NCBI GenBank assembly: GCA_002480735.1
Contig: DLCS01000251.1
Span: 1-5,825, forward strand
Reading direction: 5' to 3'
Source: Bacillaceae bacterium UBA7792
GTDB lineage: Bacteria; Bacillota; Bacilli; Bacillales; Cytobacillaceae
DNA length: 5,825 nucleotides
The notes under the pieces were generated by a model. It had not been told where the DNA came from. It worked only from the letters and a program-made list of their open reading frames with translations, and did no database searches. The translations under genes were made by a program, and so were the position numbers. Positions 1-5,825 of the stretch are shown in pieces (position 1 is the first letter of the stretch; each line of letters starts with the position of its first letter).

Positions 1-892
1 CCATAAAATAGTTCATTCCAATCGCCCAAAAGAAGGATAATCGTGGGGCAAAGGAATCGACGTCAATTCCAGCCTTGAGCCCTGTTCGTACATATTCAAG
101 CCCGTCGGCAAGCGTGTAGGCCAATTCAATATCTGCAGGCGCACCGGCCTCCTGCATATGATAGCCGGAAATACTAATGCTATTAAATTTCGGCATATAG
201 GTCGACGTATACTCAAAAATATCAGCGATAATTCTCATCGACATTTCAGGTGGATAAATATACGTATTGCGTACCATATATTCCTTCAAAATATCATTTT
301 GAATTGTGCCGGACAGCTTCTCCTGGGAAACTCCCTGCTCTTCTGCTGTCACAATATAAAAGGCCAGCACAGGCAGGACTGCTCCGTTCATCGTCATCGA
401 CACAGACATTTGATCAAGAGGAATCCCGTCAAACAATGTTTTCATATCCAAGACCGAATCGATGGCAACTCCGGCTTTGCCGACATCACCGACAACACGA
501 GGGTGGTCGGAATCATAGCCACGGTGCGTTGCCAAATCAAAGGCAACAGATAATCCCTTTTGTCCCATCGCTAGATTGCGGCGATAGAAGGCATTGCTTT
601 CCTCAGCTGTTGAAAAGCCAGCGTATTGGCGGACGGTCCATGGACGATTGACGTACATCGTCGGATATGGCCCCCTTGTGTACGGTGGCAATCCTGGTAA
701 ATGATCAAGCTGCTCCAGTTGTTCACGATCCGCTTCAGTATATAAAGGCTTTATTTTTATATCCTCATTGGTCTCGGAAAAGACCTGATCAATCGACTGA
801 TTAATAGCTTGTTCAGCCTTTTGCTTCCAATCCGATTTCCCTGCCTTTTCCTCTGAAAAAAGTGAAATGCTTTTAAAATCTGGCTTACTCAT
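1..892 (-). CDS. mutB: Methylmalonyl-CoA mutase large (catalytic) subunit, N-terminal part, cut by window edge
   Basis: This is the catalytic alpha subunit of adenosylcobalamin-dependent methylmalonyl-CoA mutase, which interconverts (R)-methylmalonyl-CoA and succinyl-CoA in the cytoplasm. From ATG at 892 the frame is open for 297 complete codons and runs off the left edge. The family is about 700-740 residues long, so the rest of the barrel and the C-terminal B12-binding domain (DxHxxG) are outside. Visible hallmarks are [10 protein letters not shown] (71-80), [20 protein letters not shown] (83-102), [12 protein letters not shown] (118-129), [16 protein letters not shown] (196-211) and [10 protein letters not shown] (242-251). 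Y90, Q198, R208, Y244 and H245 match Propionibacterium MutB Tyr89, Gln197, Arg207, Tyr243 and His244 (recalled) with a constant offset of one. Having Tyr and Arg at 90 and 208 favours methylmalonyl-CoA over isobutyryl-CoA mutase, which has Phe and Gln there. The start overlaps the mutA stop by 8 nt and has an SD inside mutA. An alternative symbol is scpA. Confidence 0.96.
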   Translation of the reverse strand, partial: MSKPDFKSISLFSEEKAGKSDWKQKAEQAINQSIDQVFSETNEDIKIKPLYTEADREQLEQLDHLPGLPPYTRGPYPTMYVNRPWTVRQYAGFSTAEESNAFYRRNLAMGQKGLSVAFDLATHRGYDSDHPRVVGDVGKAGVAIDSVLDMKTLFDGIPLDQMSVSMTMNGAVLPVLAFYIVTAEEQGVSQEKLSGTIQNDILKEYMVRNTYIYPPEMSMRIIADIFEYTSTYMPKFNSISISGYHMQEAGAPADIELAYTLADGLEYVRTGLKAGIDVDSFAPRLSFFWAIGMNYFM

Positions 893-2711
893 CCGATGCC
901 ACCTCCATTTCAGCGATAAGAGCAGCTAATGTTTCATAGCAATTGCTCTTTAAATGGATAAAATCCCTTATCCCGATTTGCAGCCATTTTTCCTCGTTTG
1001 TCGGCAAACCAGCAAGATAAAGCTGAATATCGGGATACTCTGCTTTGATTTGCTTAGCTATCTCTAACCCGAATTCCTCGTATTGTTCATTAGATCCACA
1101 TAGGCAGTAATGCCTGTAATTCGACTCTTTCATAAAAGCTAGAGCCTCTTCAGCCCTATTCACTTCCCCACTTGCAACCCCTTCAATTCCACCAGGAGCA
1201 AGAAAGCCATTGACGAAATCAAGGCGTGCTTTATGGGTTCTTAATTCACCAAGTGTAATCAAACCAACAAAGGGCTTTGTTAATGAATCTGCTTTTTTCC
1301 TTAGCTGTTCAAAAACCACGGCCAGCCTTCTTTGTGGAATGGGCTCGATAAAACCTCCCGTGAAAAGATCTACCTTTTCAGGTACTTCAAGCTGGTCACC
1401 ACGGAGATCAGCATAGCGATTGGTTCCAACGATCGTTTGTTTCCTTGTTGATATCGCTTCTTCCCTTTTTGCTCGTACAGCAGCTATTTCTGACTGCAGC
1501 CAGCCCTGCTTCAATACTTCGATCATGCCTCCCCTTTCGTCAATGGAAAGAAAGAGCTCCCATGCCTTTTCCGCAAGCTCGGTTGTTAGATGCTCAATGT
1601 ACCAGGAGCCTCCTGCTGGATCGACCGTTTTCGTCAAATGGGCTTCTTCCTTTAAAATCAGCTGGATGTTTCGAGCGATACGGTCCGAAAAGTCCGTCGT
1701 GATTCCTTCTGGCTCATTATAAGGACTCACATGCAAATATTGAACACCACCTAGAACAGCTGCGAAGGCCTCACTTCCAGCACGAAGCATGTTCACATAT
1801 GGGTCATACACCGTTTTCGTGTAGCTGGAAGTTGAAGCAGCAATGACCATTTCCCTTTTTTCTTCCGCTATCCCGTAGGCCTCCATTATTTTATTCCAGA
1901 GAATTCGAGAAGCTCTAAGCTTTGATAGCTCTATAAAGAAGTTTGTACCAACCGCAAATTGGAAGACAAGCTTTGAAATAATCTCCTCGATAGAGAGGTC
2001 TCTTCTACTAAGTTCTTCAATATGAGTGACCGCCGTACTTAAGGCGATGGCTAACTCTTGAACGGCGTTTGCTCCACCATTATGATATGGAATCGTGTCA
2101 ACCAAAATGGTTCGAACATATGGAAGGCTCACTCTAGCTTTTTTAACCGTGTTATGAAAAGAATCATATTTTTCATTGAGGATATTTTCACTAGCCCCCT
2201 GTTCTGCAAGAAGAGCGATTGGGTCTTTGGCTATAAAGCCTGTACCGGAACCAGCGTTTGAAAAGCCACTTACTGCTTTTATCATTTCTTCATGGTGCTC
2301 CCTTGCATTCACGCTATAAGGGTATTGACCATGAAACTCTTCCATTTCCTTTAATTGGGATAATACAGCGGTTGTAACATCCAATGCAATTGCTGTTTGC
2401 CCACTGTCAAATGCTTTGGAGAGTGTTTCTTTTAATGTTCCGTTTTCGGTTGAAAGCTTTTGTGCTACCCTCCATTCCTCTTTGAAATAGCCAAGTGGTT
2501 GAAATCCTCTTCTAAAATCAGATTGAGCTGGATATTGGCTTTGTTGGGTTCCTTCAGCCCTTGTATAAAGCGGTTTTAGTTTGATATTTTCATAAGTTTG
2601 CTTTTCGAGTGTCTCTATTTTTCTTCCTTTAAGAGACTCTTCACTTTTTTCCTGCCATTCCTCCAATGTGCTTGTCGGGAATGTGTATTCACGCATTTCC
2701 TTGACATCCAT
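885..2711 (-). CDS. mutA: Methylmalonyl-CoA mutase small (non-catalytic) subunit
   Basis: This is the 608-residue beta subunit, which pairs with MutB in the heterodimeric mutase. In this family the small subunit is a diverged copy of the large one. It keeps the fold but is thought not to bind cobalamin or substrate. The N-terminal region has a short arm and then [12 protein letters not shown] (about 43-54), which parallels [13 protein letters not shown] in MutB. The middle is the degenerate barrel with [20 protein letters not shown] and [21 protein letters not shown], both typical of mutase subunits. From about 483 follows a degenerate B12-type Rossmann domain. The segment at 489-496 (ELRTHKAR), where a cobalamin-binding subunit would carry DxHxxG, lacks the motif. 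The length is slightly below the roughly 638 residues of Propionibacterium MutA. The start at ATG 2711 has AGGAGG (2722-2727) 10 nt upstream. It is the first gene after the bkd terminator and overlaps mutB by 8 nt, so mutA and mutB are cotranscribed. Confidence 0.95.
   Translation of the reverse strand: MDVKEMREYTFPTSTLEEWQEKSEESLKGRKIETLEKQTYENIKLKPLYTRAEGTQQSQYPAQSDFRRGFQPLGYFKEEWRVAQKLSTENGTLKETLSKAFDSGQTAIALDVTTAVLSQLKEMEEFHGQYPYSVNAREHHEEMIKAVSGFSNAGSGTGFIAKDPIALLAEQGASENILNEKYDSFHNTVKKARVSLPYVRTILVDTIPYHNGGANAVQELAIALSTAVTHIEELSRRDLSIEEIISKLVFQFAVGTNFFIELSKLRASRILWNKIMEAYGIAEEKREMVIAASTSSYTKTVYDPYVNMLRAGSEAFAAVLGGVQYLHVSPYNEPEGITTDFSDRIARNIQLILKEEAHLTKTVDPAGGSWYIEHLTTELAEKAWELFLSIDERGGMIEVLKQGWLQSEIAAVRAKREEAISTRKQTIVGTNRYADLRGDQLEVPEKVDLFTGGFIEPIPQRRLAVVFEQLRKKADSLTKPFVGLITLGELRTHKARLDFVNGFLAPGGIEGVASGEVNRAEEALAFMKESNYRHYCLCGSNEQYEEFGLEIAKQIKAEYPDIQLYLAGLPTNEEKWLQIGIRDFIHLKSNCYETLAALIAEMEVASDE
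899..906 (-). promoter_or_regulatory. mutB ribosome binding site inside the mutA coding end
   Basis: On the minus strand GGAGGTGG lies within the last codons of mutA. Its GGAGGT core ends 8 nt before the mutB ATG at 892. With the ATGAGTAA stop/start overlap, it fixes the mutB start and suggests that translation of mutB is coupled to that of mutA, as suits two subunits needed in equal amounts. Confidence 0.85.
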
Positions 2712-2721
2712 ATAGGCTTCT

Positions 2722-2727
2722 CCTCCT
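2722..2727 (-). promoter_or_regulatory. mutA ribosome binding site
   Basis: A perfect AGGAGG on the minus strand, followed by 10 nt and the ATG at 2711. This spacing is at the long end of the usual Bacillus range. It supports ATG 2711 over the in-frame Met at codon 6. Confidence 0.85.
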
Positions 2728-2763
2728 GTCCAGATTACGAGAAACAGTTGTGCTAAGATTCAA

Positions 2764-2791
2764 ACAATATGTATTATCTTTATTTTATCAA
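2764..2791 (-). promoter_or_regulatory. Possible SigA-type promoter for mutA-mutB
   Basis: On the minus strand TTGATA (2786-2791, 5 of 6 to the -35 consensus) is followed after 16 nt by TATTGT (2764-2769, 4 of 6 to the -10 consensus). This would start the transcript near 2757, giving a leader of about 46 nt before mutA. The stretch is AT-rich and lies directly after the bkd terminator, where a promoter is expected. GATAAT at 2773-2778 is a competing -10 candidate, but with a poor -35. The placement is an inference from consensus matching only. Confidence 0.35.
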
Positions 2792-2798
2792 TGAAGAG

Positions 2799-2825
2799 AA
2801 AAAACCGCCACCATGGGTGACGATT
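2799..2825 (-). terminator. Intrinsic terminator ending the bkd operon
   Basis: On the minus strand CGTCACC (2816-2822) pairs with GGTGGCG (2806-2812) around a CAT loop, with one G-U pair. The stem can extend by U-G and two A-U pairs. The transcript then runs into six U residues (2799-2804). A GC-rich stem plus U-tract is the classic Rho-independent form, and it acts in the direction of bkd and mut transcription. There is no matching U-tract on the plus strand, so it is not bidirectional. It lies about 210 nt after the bkdB stop and about 90 nt before the mutA start, and separates the two units. Confidence 0.9.
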
Positions 2826-3031
2826 CCTCTATCATATTCTTCCTAATAAATGGCTATTTTCGCACGGATTGTTGGAATGTCCTTAATACCGGCCATTCCG
2901 TTTCATACTAGGCGTGCGATACGCATAGATTGAGCAGCACTTTTCTCCGTTGTTTCTACAGATAGACTACATCAAGCATCGTTTTGTCTAATTATTGATT
3001 GTTCAATAGCAACAATGTTTGAGAAAAGAGC
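2826..3031 (-). other. Long non-coding tail after bkdB
   Basis: About 200 nt lie between the bkdB stop and the terminator. I read both strands and found no credible small gene. Minus-strand ATGs open only 6 to 8 codons. A plus-strand frame from ATG 2813 has 32 codons but no ribosome binding site. The segment holds the nested inverted repeat at 2860-2919 and a weak AT-rich hairpin at 2998-3016 without a U-tract. It would be transcribed as the 3' untranslated region of the bkd mRNA unless an internal promoter or processing site exists. Confidence 0.6.
2860..2919 (-). repeat. Nested inverted repeat (60 bp) in the bkd 3' tail
   Basis: TCGCACG (2860-2866) and CGTGCGA (2913-2919) are perfect 7-bp complements at the two ends. 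Inside them GGAATG (2874-2879) pairs with CATTCC (2894-2899). That inner stem continues past one mismatch with CC/GG around an 8-nt loop. The outer and inner stems are separated by internal loops of 7 and 13 nt. No U-tract follows, so it does not look like a terminator. It could be a structured 3' UTR, a small repeat element or chance. Whether copies exist elsewhere cannot be seen from here. Confidence 0.55.
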
Positions 3032-4297
3032 TTAATAAATTGGCGTATTCTCCTCGCTCACATGTTCAAGAATTTCCTTCACCCTTTGAAGGAATCTTCC
3101 GCAAATGAGGCCATCCAGTACTCGATGATCGAGAGATAGGCAGAGATTAACCATATCGCGAACGGCGATCATGTCATTGATAATGACCGGTCTCTTCACA
3201 ATCGATTCCACCTGAAGAATAGCAGCCTGGGGATAGTTGATGATCCCCATTGATTGAATGGAGCCAAAGGAACCCGTATTGTTAACAGTGAAGGTTCCTC
3301 CTTGCATGTCTTCACTCGTTAACTTTCCACTTCGCACCTTAGAAGCATACTCGGTAATTTCCCGAGCAATACCCTTTATCGACTTTTCATCAGCTGCTTT
3401 TATCACAGGAACAAACAAGGCCTCATCGGTCGCAACTGCAATCGAAATGTTGATGTCCTTCTTCTGAACAATTTTATCTCCGGCCCACATGGAATTGATT
3501 TGCGGGAACTCCTTTAGAGCCTGGGCGACTGCTTTTACGAAGAAGGCGAAGAAGGTTAAATTAAACCCTTCCTTATTTTTGAAATCATCTTTTACGGAAT
3601 TGCGATAATTGACGAGATTGGTCACGTCAACCTCGACCATCGTCCAGGCATGAGGGATTTCATGCTTACTGCGAAGCATATTGGCAGCGATCGCCTTCCG
3701 TATTCCTGTAACTGGAATTTCTGTATCACCTACACCGACTGGAATAGTAGGTTGAAGCGCTTGCTTTAGATTTGGCACAGGGTCGTGAGCAATTTGCACC
3801 TTACTTGGTTGATCTATCTTCTGTATCGGCTGTGGAATATTTCCAGATTCCACAAGCTTTAGAATATCTTTTCTCGTAATACGTCCACCTGCACCTGTTC
3901 CTTGAACAAGGTTCAAATCAATGCCATGCTCCTGGGAAAGCTTCAGGACAGCCGGAGAATAACGAGCTCGATTGCTTGCCTCTGTAGCAGCTGGTGCTTC
4001 AGATGGACTTTCTTCCACTAATGCTGATTCAGAGTCTATCACCGGTTCATCACTACTCTCGATTTCAACCGTGCATATGATTTGTCCGACTGCAAGGGTA
4101 TCGCCCTCCTCAGCGATTAGCTCCTTTACCACTCCTGTAAAAGAGGAAGGGATTTCAGCCGTCACTTTATCTGTCATGACCTCTGCTAACGGGTCGTATT
4201 TATTTACTTTATCTCCAACAGCAACGAGCCACTTGCTAATGGTGCCTTCTGTCACACTTTCCCCTAATTGTGGCATTTTAATTTGCTCAATGGCCAT
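3032..4297 (-). CDS. bkdB: Branched-chain 2-oxoacid dehydrogenase E2, dihydrolipoyl acyltransferase
   Basis: This is the 421-residue core subunit of the branched-chain keto acid dehydrogenase complex. Its lipoyl arm takes the acyl group from E1 and the catalytic domain passes it to CoA. Residues 1-80 are one lipoyl domain with the lipoylation site DKVTAE at Lys44. A flexible acidic, Ala- and Ser-rich linker covers 81-108. The peripheral-subunit-binding domain is at about 110-147 (RARYSPAVLKLSQEHGIDL, then GAGGRITRKDIL), followed by a second linker. The acyltransferase domain runs from about 195 to the end, with DHRVLDG near 390-396 carrying the catalytic His391 and Asp395. The C-terminal form DHRVLDGLICGRFL is closer to Bacillus BkdB (about 424 residues) than to PdhC, which has DHRMIDG (recalled). 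The ATG at 4297 has AAGGAGG (4305-4311) 7 nt upstream. It lies 34 nt after bkdAB, last in the operon. Confidence 0.96.
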   Translation of the reverse strand: MAIEQIKMPQLGESVTEGTISKWLVAVGDKVNKYDPLAEVMTDKVTAEIPSSFTGVVKELIAEEGDTLAVGQIICTVEIESSDEPVIDSESALVEESPSEAPAATEASNRARYSPAVLKLSQEHGIDLNLVQGTGAGGRITRKDILKLVESGNIPQPIQKIDQPSKVQIAHDPVPNLKQALQPTIPVGVGDTEIPVTGIRKAIAANMLRSKHEIPHAWTMVEVDVTNLVNYRNSVKDDFKNKEGFNLTFFAFFVKAVAQALKEFPQINSMWAGDKIVQKKDINISIAVATDEALFVPVIKAADEKSIKGIAREITEYASKVRSGKLTSEDMQGGTFTVNNTGSFGSIQSMGIINYPQAAILQVESIVKRPVIINDMIAVRDMVNLCLSLDHRVLDGLICGRFLQRVKEILEHVSEENTPIY

Positions 4298-4304
4298 ATG
4301 GCAA

Positions 4305-4311
4305 CCTCCTT
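4305..4311 (-). promoter_or_regulatory. bkdB ribosome binding site
   Basis: A full AAGGAGG on the minus strand, 7 nt before ATG 4297, in the 34-nt spacer after bkdAB. It fixes the bkdB start. The spacer also has a TCTAGA direct repeat just after the bkdAB stop, with no evident function. Confidence 0.85.
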
Positions 4312-4331
4312 ACGGTTAAATCCTCTAGATT

Positions 4332-5315
4332 CTAGAATTCAGCTAATTCCCGCATCGCTTTCTCAATTTTTTCAGGATTGACCATGAAAAATTTCTCCAT
4401 TGTAGGTGCATAAGGCATAGCAGGTACATCCGGACCTGCTAATCGCTTAATTGGTGCATCCAAATCGAATAGACAGTGCTCTGCGATAATCGCGGATACT
4501 TCACTGATAATGCTGCCTTCTTTATTATCCTCTGTGACAAGGAGGACCTTCCCAGTTTTTGAAGCCGCTTCGATAATGGCCTCCTTATCAAGAGGATAAA
4601 TGGTCCGTAAATCGAGAATATGAGCAGAAATTCCCTCGCTCGCTAATTTTTCCGCAGCCTGTAGGGCAAAATGAACACAGAGCCCATAAGTAATGACAGT
4701 AATATCGTCGCCCTCGCGTTTGACGTCTGCCTTACCGATTGGGAGAACATAATCATCCGTTGGAACCTCACCCTTGATCAGACGATAAGCCCTTTTATGC
4801 TCGAAAAAGAGAACAGTATCCTCATCTCGAATCGCTGCCTTAAGAAGTCCCTTCACATCGTAAGGGGTGGAAGGCATGACAATTTTGAGTCCGGGCTGGT
4901 TGGCAAAAATCGCTTCAACTGATTGGGAATGATACAATGCCCCATGAATCCCTCCCCCATAAGGAGCACGAATGACAATGGGACAATTCCAATCATTGTT
5001 GGAACGATAACGAATTCTCGCAGCCTCCGAAATAATCTGGTTGACAGCAGGCATAATAAAATCTGCAAATTGCATTTCGGCAATGGGGCGCATCCCGTAC
5101 ATTGCCGCTCCGATACCAACTCCTGCTATTGCCGATTCAGCAAGGGGAGTATCCATTACACGGTCCTCGCCAAACTGTTCATATAACCCTTGCGTCGCCT
5201 TAAAGACTCCACCTTTTTTCCCGACATCCTCACCAAGAACGAAAACCTTCGGATCTCTTTCCATTTCCTCGCGAATAGCCATCGTCACGGCATCAATATA
5301 AGAAATTACTGGCAT
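4332..5315 (-). CDS. bkdAB: Branched-chain 2-oxoacid dehydrogenase E1 component, beta subunit
   Basis: This is the 327-residue beta subunit of the thiamine-diphosphate-dependent E1 decarboxylase. Together with the alpha subunit it decarboxylates the 2-keto acids of Val, Leu and Ile and acylates the lipoyl arm of E2. The pyrimidine-binding transketolase domain covers about 4-180. It contains FVLGEDVGKKGGVF, DTPLAESAIAG with Glu60 (the glutamate that activates ThDP), EMQFADFIMPAVNQI and GGGIHGALYHSQSVEA with His129, an active-site histidine in this family. The C-terminal transketolase domain, about 195-325, includes VITYGLCVHFALQAAEKL, ILDLRTIYPLD and VTEDNKEGSIISEV. The length equals that of B. 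subtilis BkdAB, and long stretches match it from memory. The ATG at 5315 starts 12 nt after bkdAA. Its SD begins within the bkdAA stop codon, so the two subunits are probably coupled in translation. Confidence 0.97.
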   Translation of the reverse strand: MPVISYIDAVTMAIREEMERDPKVFVLGEDVGKKGGVFKATQGLYEQFGEDRVMDTPLAESAIAGVGIGAAMYGMRPIAEMQFADFIMPAVNQIISEAARIRYRSNNDWNCPIVIRAPYGGGIHGALYHSQSVEAIFANQPGLKIVMPSTPYDVKGLLKAAIRDEDTVLFFEHKRAYRLIKGEVPTDDYVLPIGKADVKREGDDITVITYGLCVHFALQAAEKLASEGISAHILDLRTIYPLDKEAIIEAASKTGKVLLVTEDNKEGSIISEVSAIIAEHCLFDLDAPIKRLAGPDVPAMPYAPTMEKFFMVNPEKIEKAMRELAEF

Positions 5316-5318
5316 TTC

Positions 5319-5329
5319 ATCTCCCCCTT
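5319..5329 (-). promoter_or_regulatory. bkdAB ribosome binding site overlapping the bkdAA stop
   Basis: AAGGGGGAGAT on the minus strand matches the extended anti-SD target AAGGAGGTGAT at 9 of 11 positions. Its first two bases belong to the bkdAA TAA stop. The GGGGG core is less perfect than the sites of bkdB and mutA. This arrangement favours reinitiation by ribosomes finishing bkdAA. Confidence 0.7.
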
Positions 5330-5825
5330 ACTCAGCATAGACATGCTTCAACGCATATTCTGGTTCAGCATATGGAGCATTTTCTGCGTAATCTGTCGCT
5401 TCATTTACTATTTTCATAACCTTTTCATTAATGGCTGCTTCAAGGGTATCATCCATGACACCGGTTTCCTTCAAATAAGCACCAAAAGTGATGATTGGAT
5501 CCTTCGTCTTCGCCTCAGCTACTTCATCCGGTGCACGGTAGCTACGGTCATCGTCATCAGAGGAATGCGGAGTGAGACGATAGGAAATGGTCTCAATTAA
5601 GGACGGACCTTCCCCACGACGACCACGTTCAGCAGCTTCCTTCACGACCTTGTAAACCTCAAGGGGATCATTTCCATCCACTGTCACTCCCGGCATACCA
5701 TATCCAATGGCACGATCTGATACCTTCTCACAGGCCAGCTGTTTTTCAATCGGGACGGAAATCGCATATTTATTATTCTCACACATGAAAATAACAGGTA
5801 GTTTATGAACACCAGCAAAGTTTGC
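5328..5825 (-). CDS. bkdAA: Branched-chain 2-oxoacid dehydrogenase E1 component, alpha subunit, C-terminal half, cut by window edge
   Basis: This is the alpha subunit of the ThDP-dependent branched-chain E1. The frame is open from the right edge to TAA at 5330, giving 166 residues. The family is about 330 long, so the N-terminal half and the GDG start of the ThDP-binding motif are missing. The internal Met at 5786 is not the start, because the reading continues upstream as NFAGVHKLPVIF. The second half of the ThDP motif is seen as NFAGVHKLPVIFMCENNKY (fragment residues 2-20). The loop YRLTPHSSDDDDRSYR has His87, matching the conserved active-site and phosphorylation-loop histidine of branched-chain E1-alpha proteins. 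The C-terminal helix region has VNEATDYAENAPYAEPEYAL, an ending close to B. subtilis BkdAA as I recall it. It precedes bkdAB by 12 nt. In B. subtilis lpdV and the acyl-CoA and kinase genes lie upstream, outside this window. Confidence 0.95.
   Translation of the reverse strand, partial: ANFAGVHKLPVIFMCENNKYAISVPIEKQLACEKVSDRAIGYGMPGVTVDGNDPLEVYKVVKEAAERGRRGEGPSLIETISYRLTPHSSDDDDRSYRAPDEVAEAKTKDPIITFGAYLKETGVMDDTLEAAINEKVMKIVNEATDYAENAPYAEPEYALKHVYAE

Noticed and set aside
1210..1722. Plus-strand open frames antisense to mutA
   Set aside because: They have no ribosome binding sites or recognisable domains and lie inside a well-supported minus-strand gene. The same holds for the plus-strand frames opposite mutB, bkdB, bkdAB and bkdAA.
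2712..2800. SigL (sigma-54) -24/-12 promoter upstream of mutA, since bkd of B. subtilis is SigL-dependent
   Set aside because: I found no TGGCAC-N5-TTGCA-like pair on the minus strand in this spacer. Any such site for bkd would lie upstream of the operon, outside the window.
2813..2911. Plus-strand frame of 32 codons from an ATG in the bkdB-mutA spacer, with a GCCACCATGG context that resembles a eukaryotic Kozak site
   Set aside because: It has no Shine-Dalgarno sequence, overlaps the terminator stem, runs against all neighbouring genes and encodes nothing recognisable. The Kozak likeness comes from the terminator palindrome.
2998..3016. ATTGTT/AACAAT hairpin 15 nt after the bkdB stop, considered as a terminator
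   Set aside because: The stem is only 6 bp and A/T-rich with a 7-nt loop, and no U-tract follows on the minus strand. The strong terminator at 2799-2825 explains termination better.
4318..4341. Two TCTAGA sites and a GAATTC close together at the bkdAB-bkdB junction, resembling a cloning linker
   Set aside because: GAATTC is the natural Glu-Phe end of BkdAB (AEF), one TCTAGA spans its TAG stop, and the operon order and reading frames are intact on both sides.
5328..5786. A 152-residue gene starting at the Met at 5786
   Set aside because: The frame stays open to the window edge and the upstream residues (NFAGVHKLPVIF) are conserved E1-alpha sequence, so this Met is internal.
3032..5825. Pyruvate or acetoin dehydrogenase (pdhABC/acoABC) instead of bkd
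   Set aside because: The E1-alpha loop HSSDDDDRSYR, the E2 ending DHRVLDGLICGRFL and the close match of E1-beta to remembered Bacillus BkdAB all favour the branched-chain complex.

Overview
This window comes from a Gram-positive, low-to-mid GC genome that is most likely a Bacillaceae member. The evidence is the strong Shine-Dalgarno sites (AAGGAGG, AGGAGG) and branched-chain keto acid dehydrogenase proteins very like those I recall from Bacillus subtilis. All five genes read on the minus strand, so the biological order runs from high to low coordinates. I saw no RNA gene, mobile element or CRISPR array.

Right part (5825 to 3032): the end of a bkd operon. It holds the C-terminal half of bkdAA (E1-alpha, cut by the window edge), complete bkdAB (E1-beta) and complete bkdB (E2 acyltransferase). 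The spacers are 12 and 34 nt. Together with an E3 lipoamide dehydrogenase, not visible here, they form the complex that oxidatively decarboxylates the 2-keto acids of valine, leucine and isoleucine to branched acyl-CoAs.

Middle (3031 to 2712): a 320-nt gap. In the direction of transcription it holds a roughly 200-nt non-coding tail after bkdB with a 60-bp nested inverted repeat, a clear intrinsic terminator (2799-2825), and an AT-rich leader with a possible SigA-type promoter and a strong ribosome binding site for the next gene.

Left part (2711 to 1): complete mutA (small, non-catalytic subunit) and the N-terminal 297 residues of mutB (large, catalytic subunit) of adenosylcobalamin-dependent methylmalonyl-CoA mutase. 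The two genes overlap by 8 nt (ATGAGTAA), which points to translational coupling.

The genes form one metabolic route. Bkd produces isobutyryl-CoA from valine and 2-methylbutyryl-CoA from isoleucine. These are broken down through propionyl-CoA and methylmalonyl-CoA, and the mutase turns (R)-methylmalonyl-CoA into succinyl-CoA for the TCA cycle. The five genes belong to known families with intact key residues. I find no convincing undescribed system. The least explained element is the structured non-coding tail between bkdB and the terminator.
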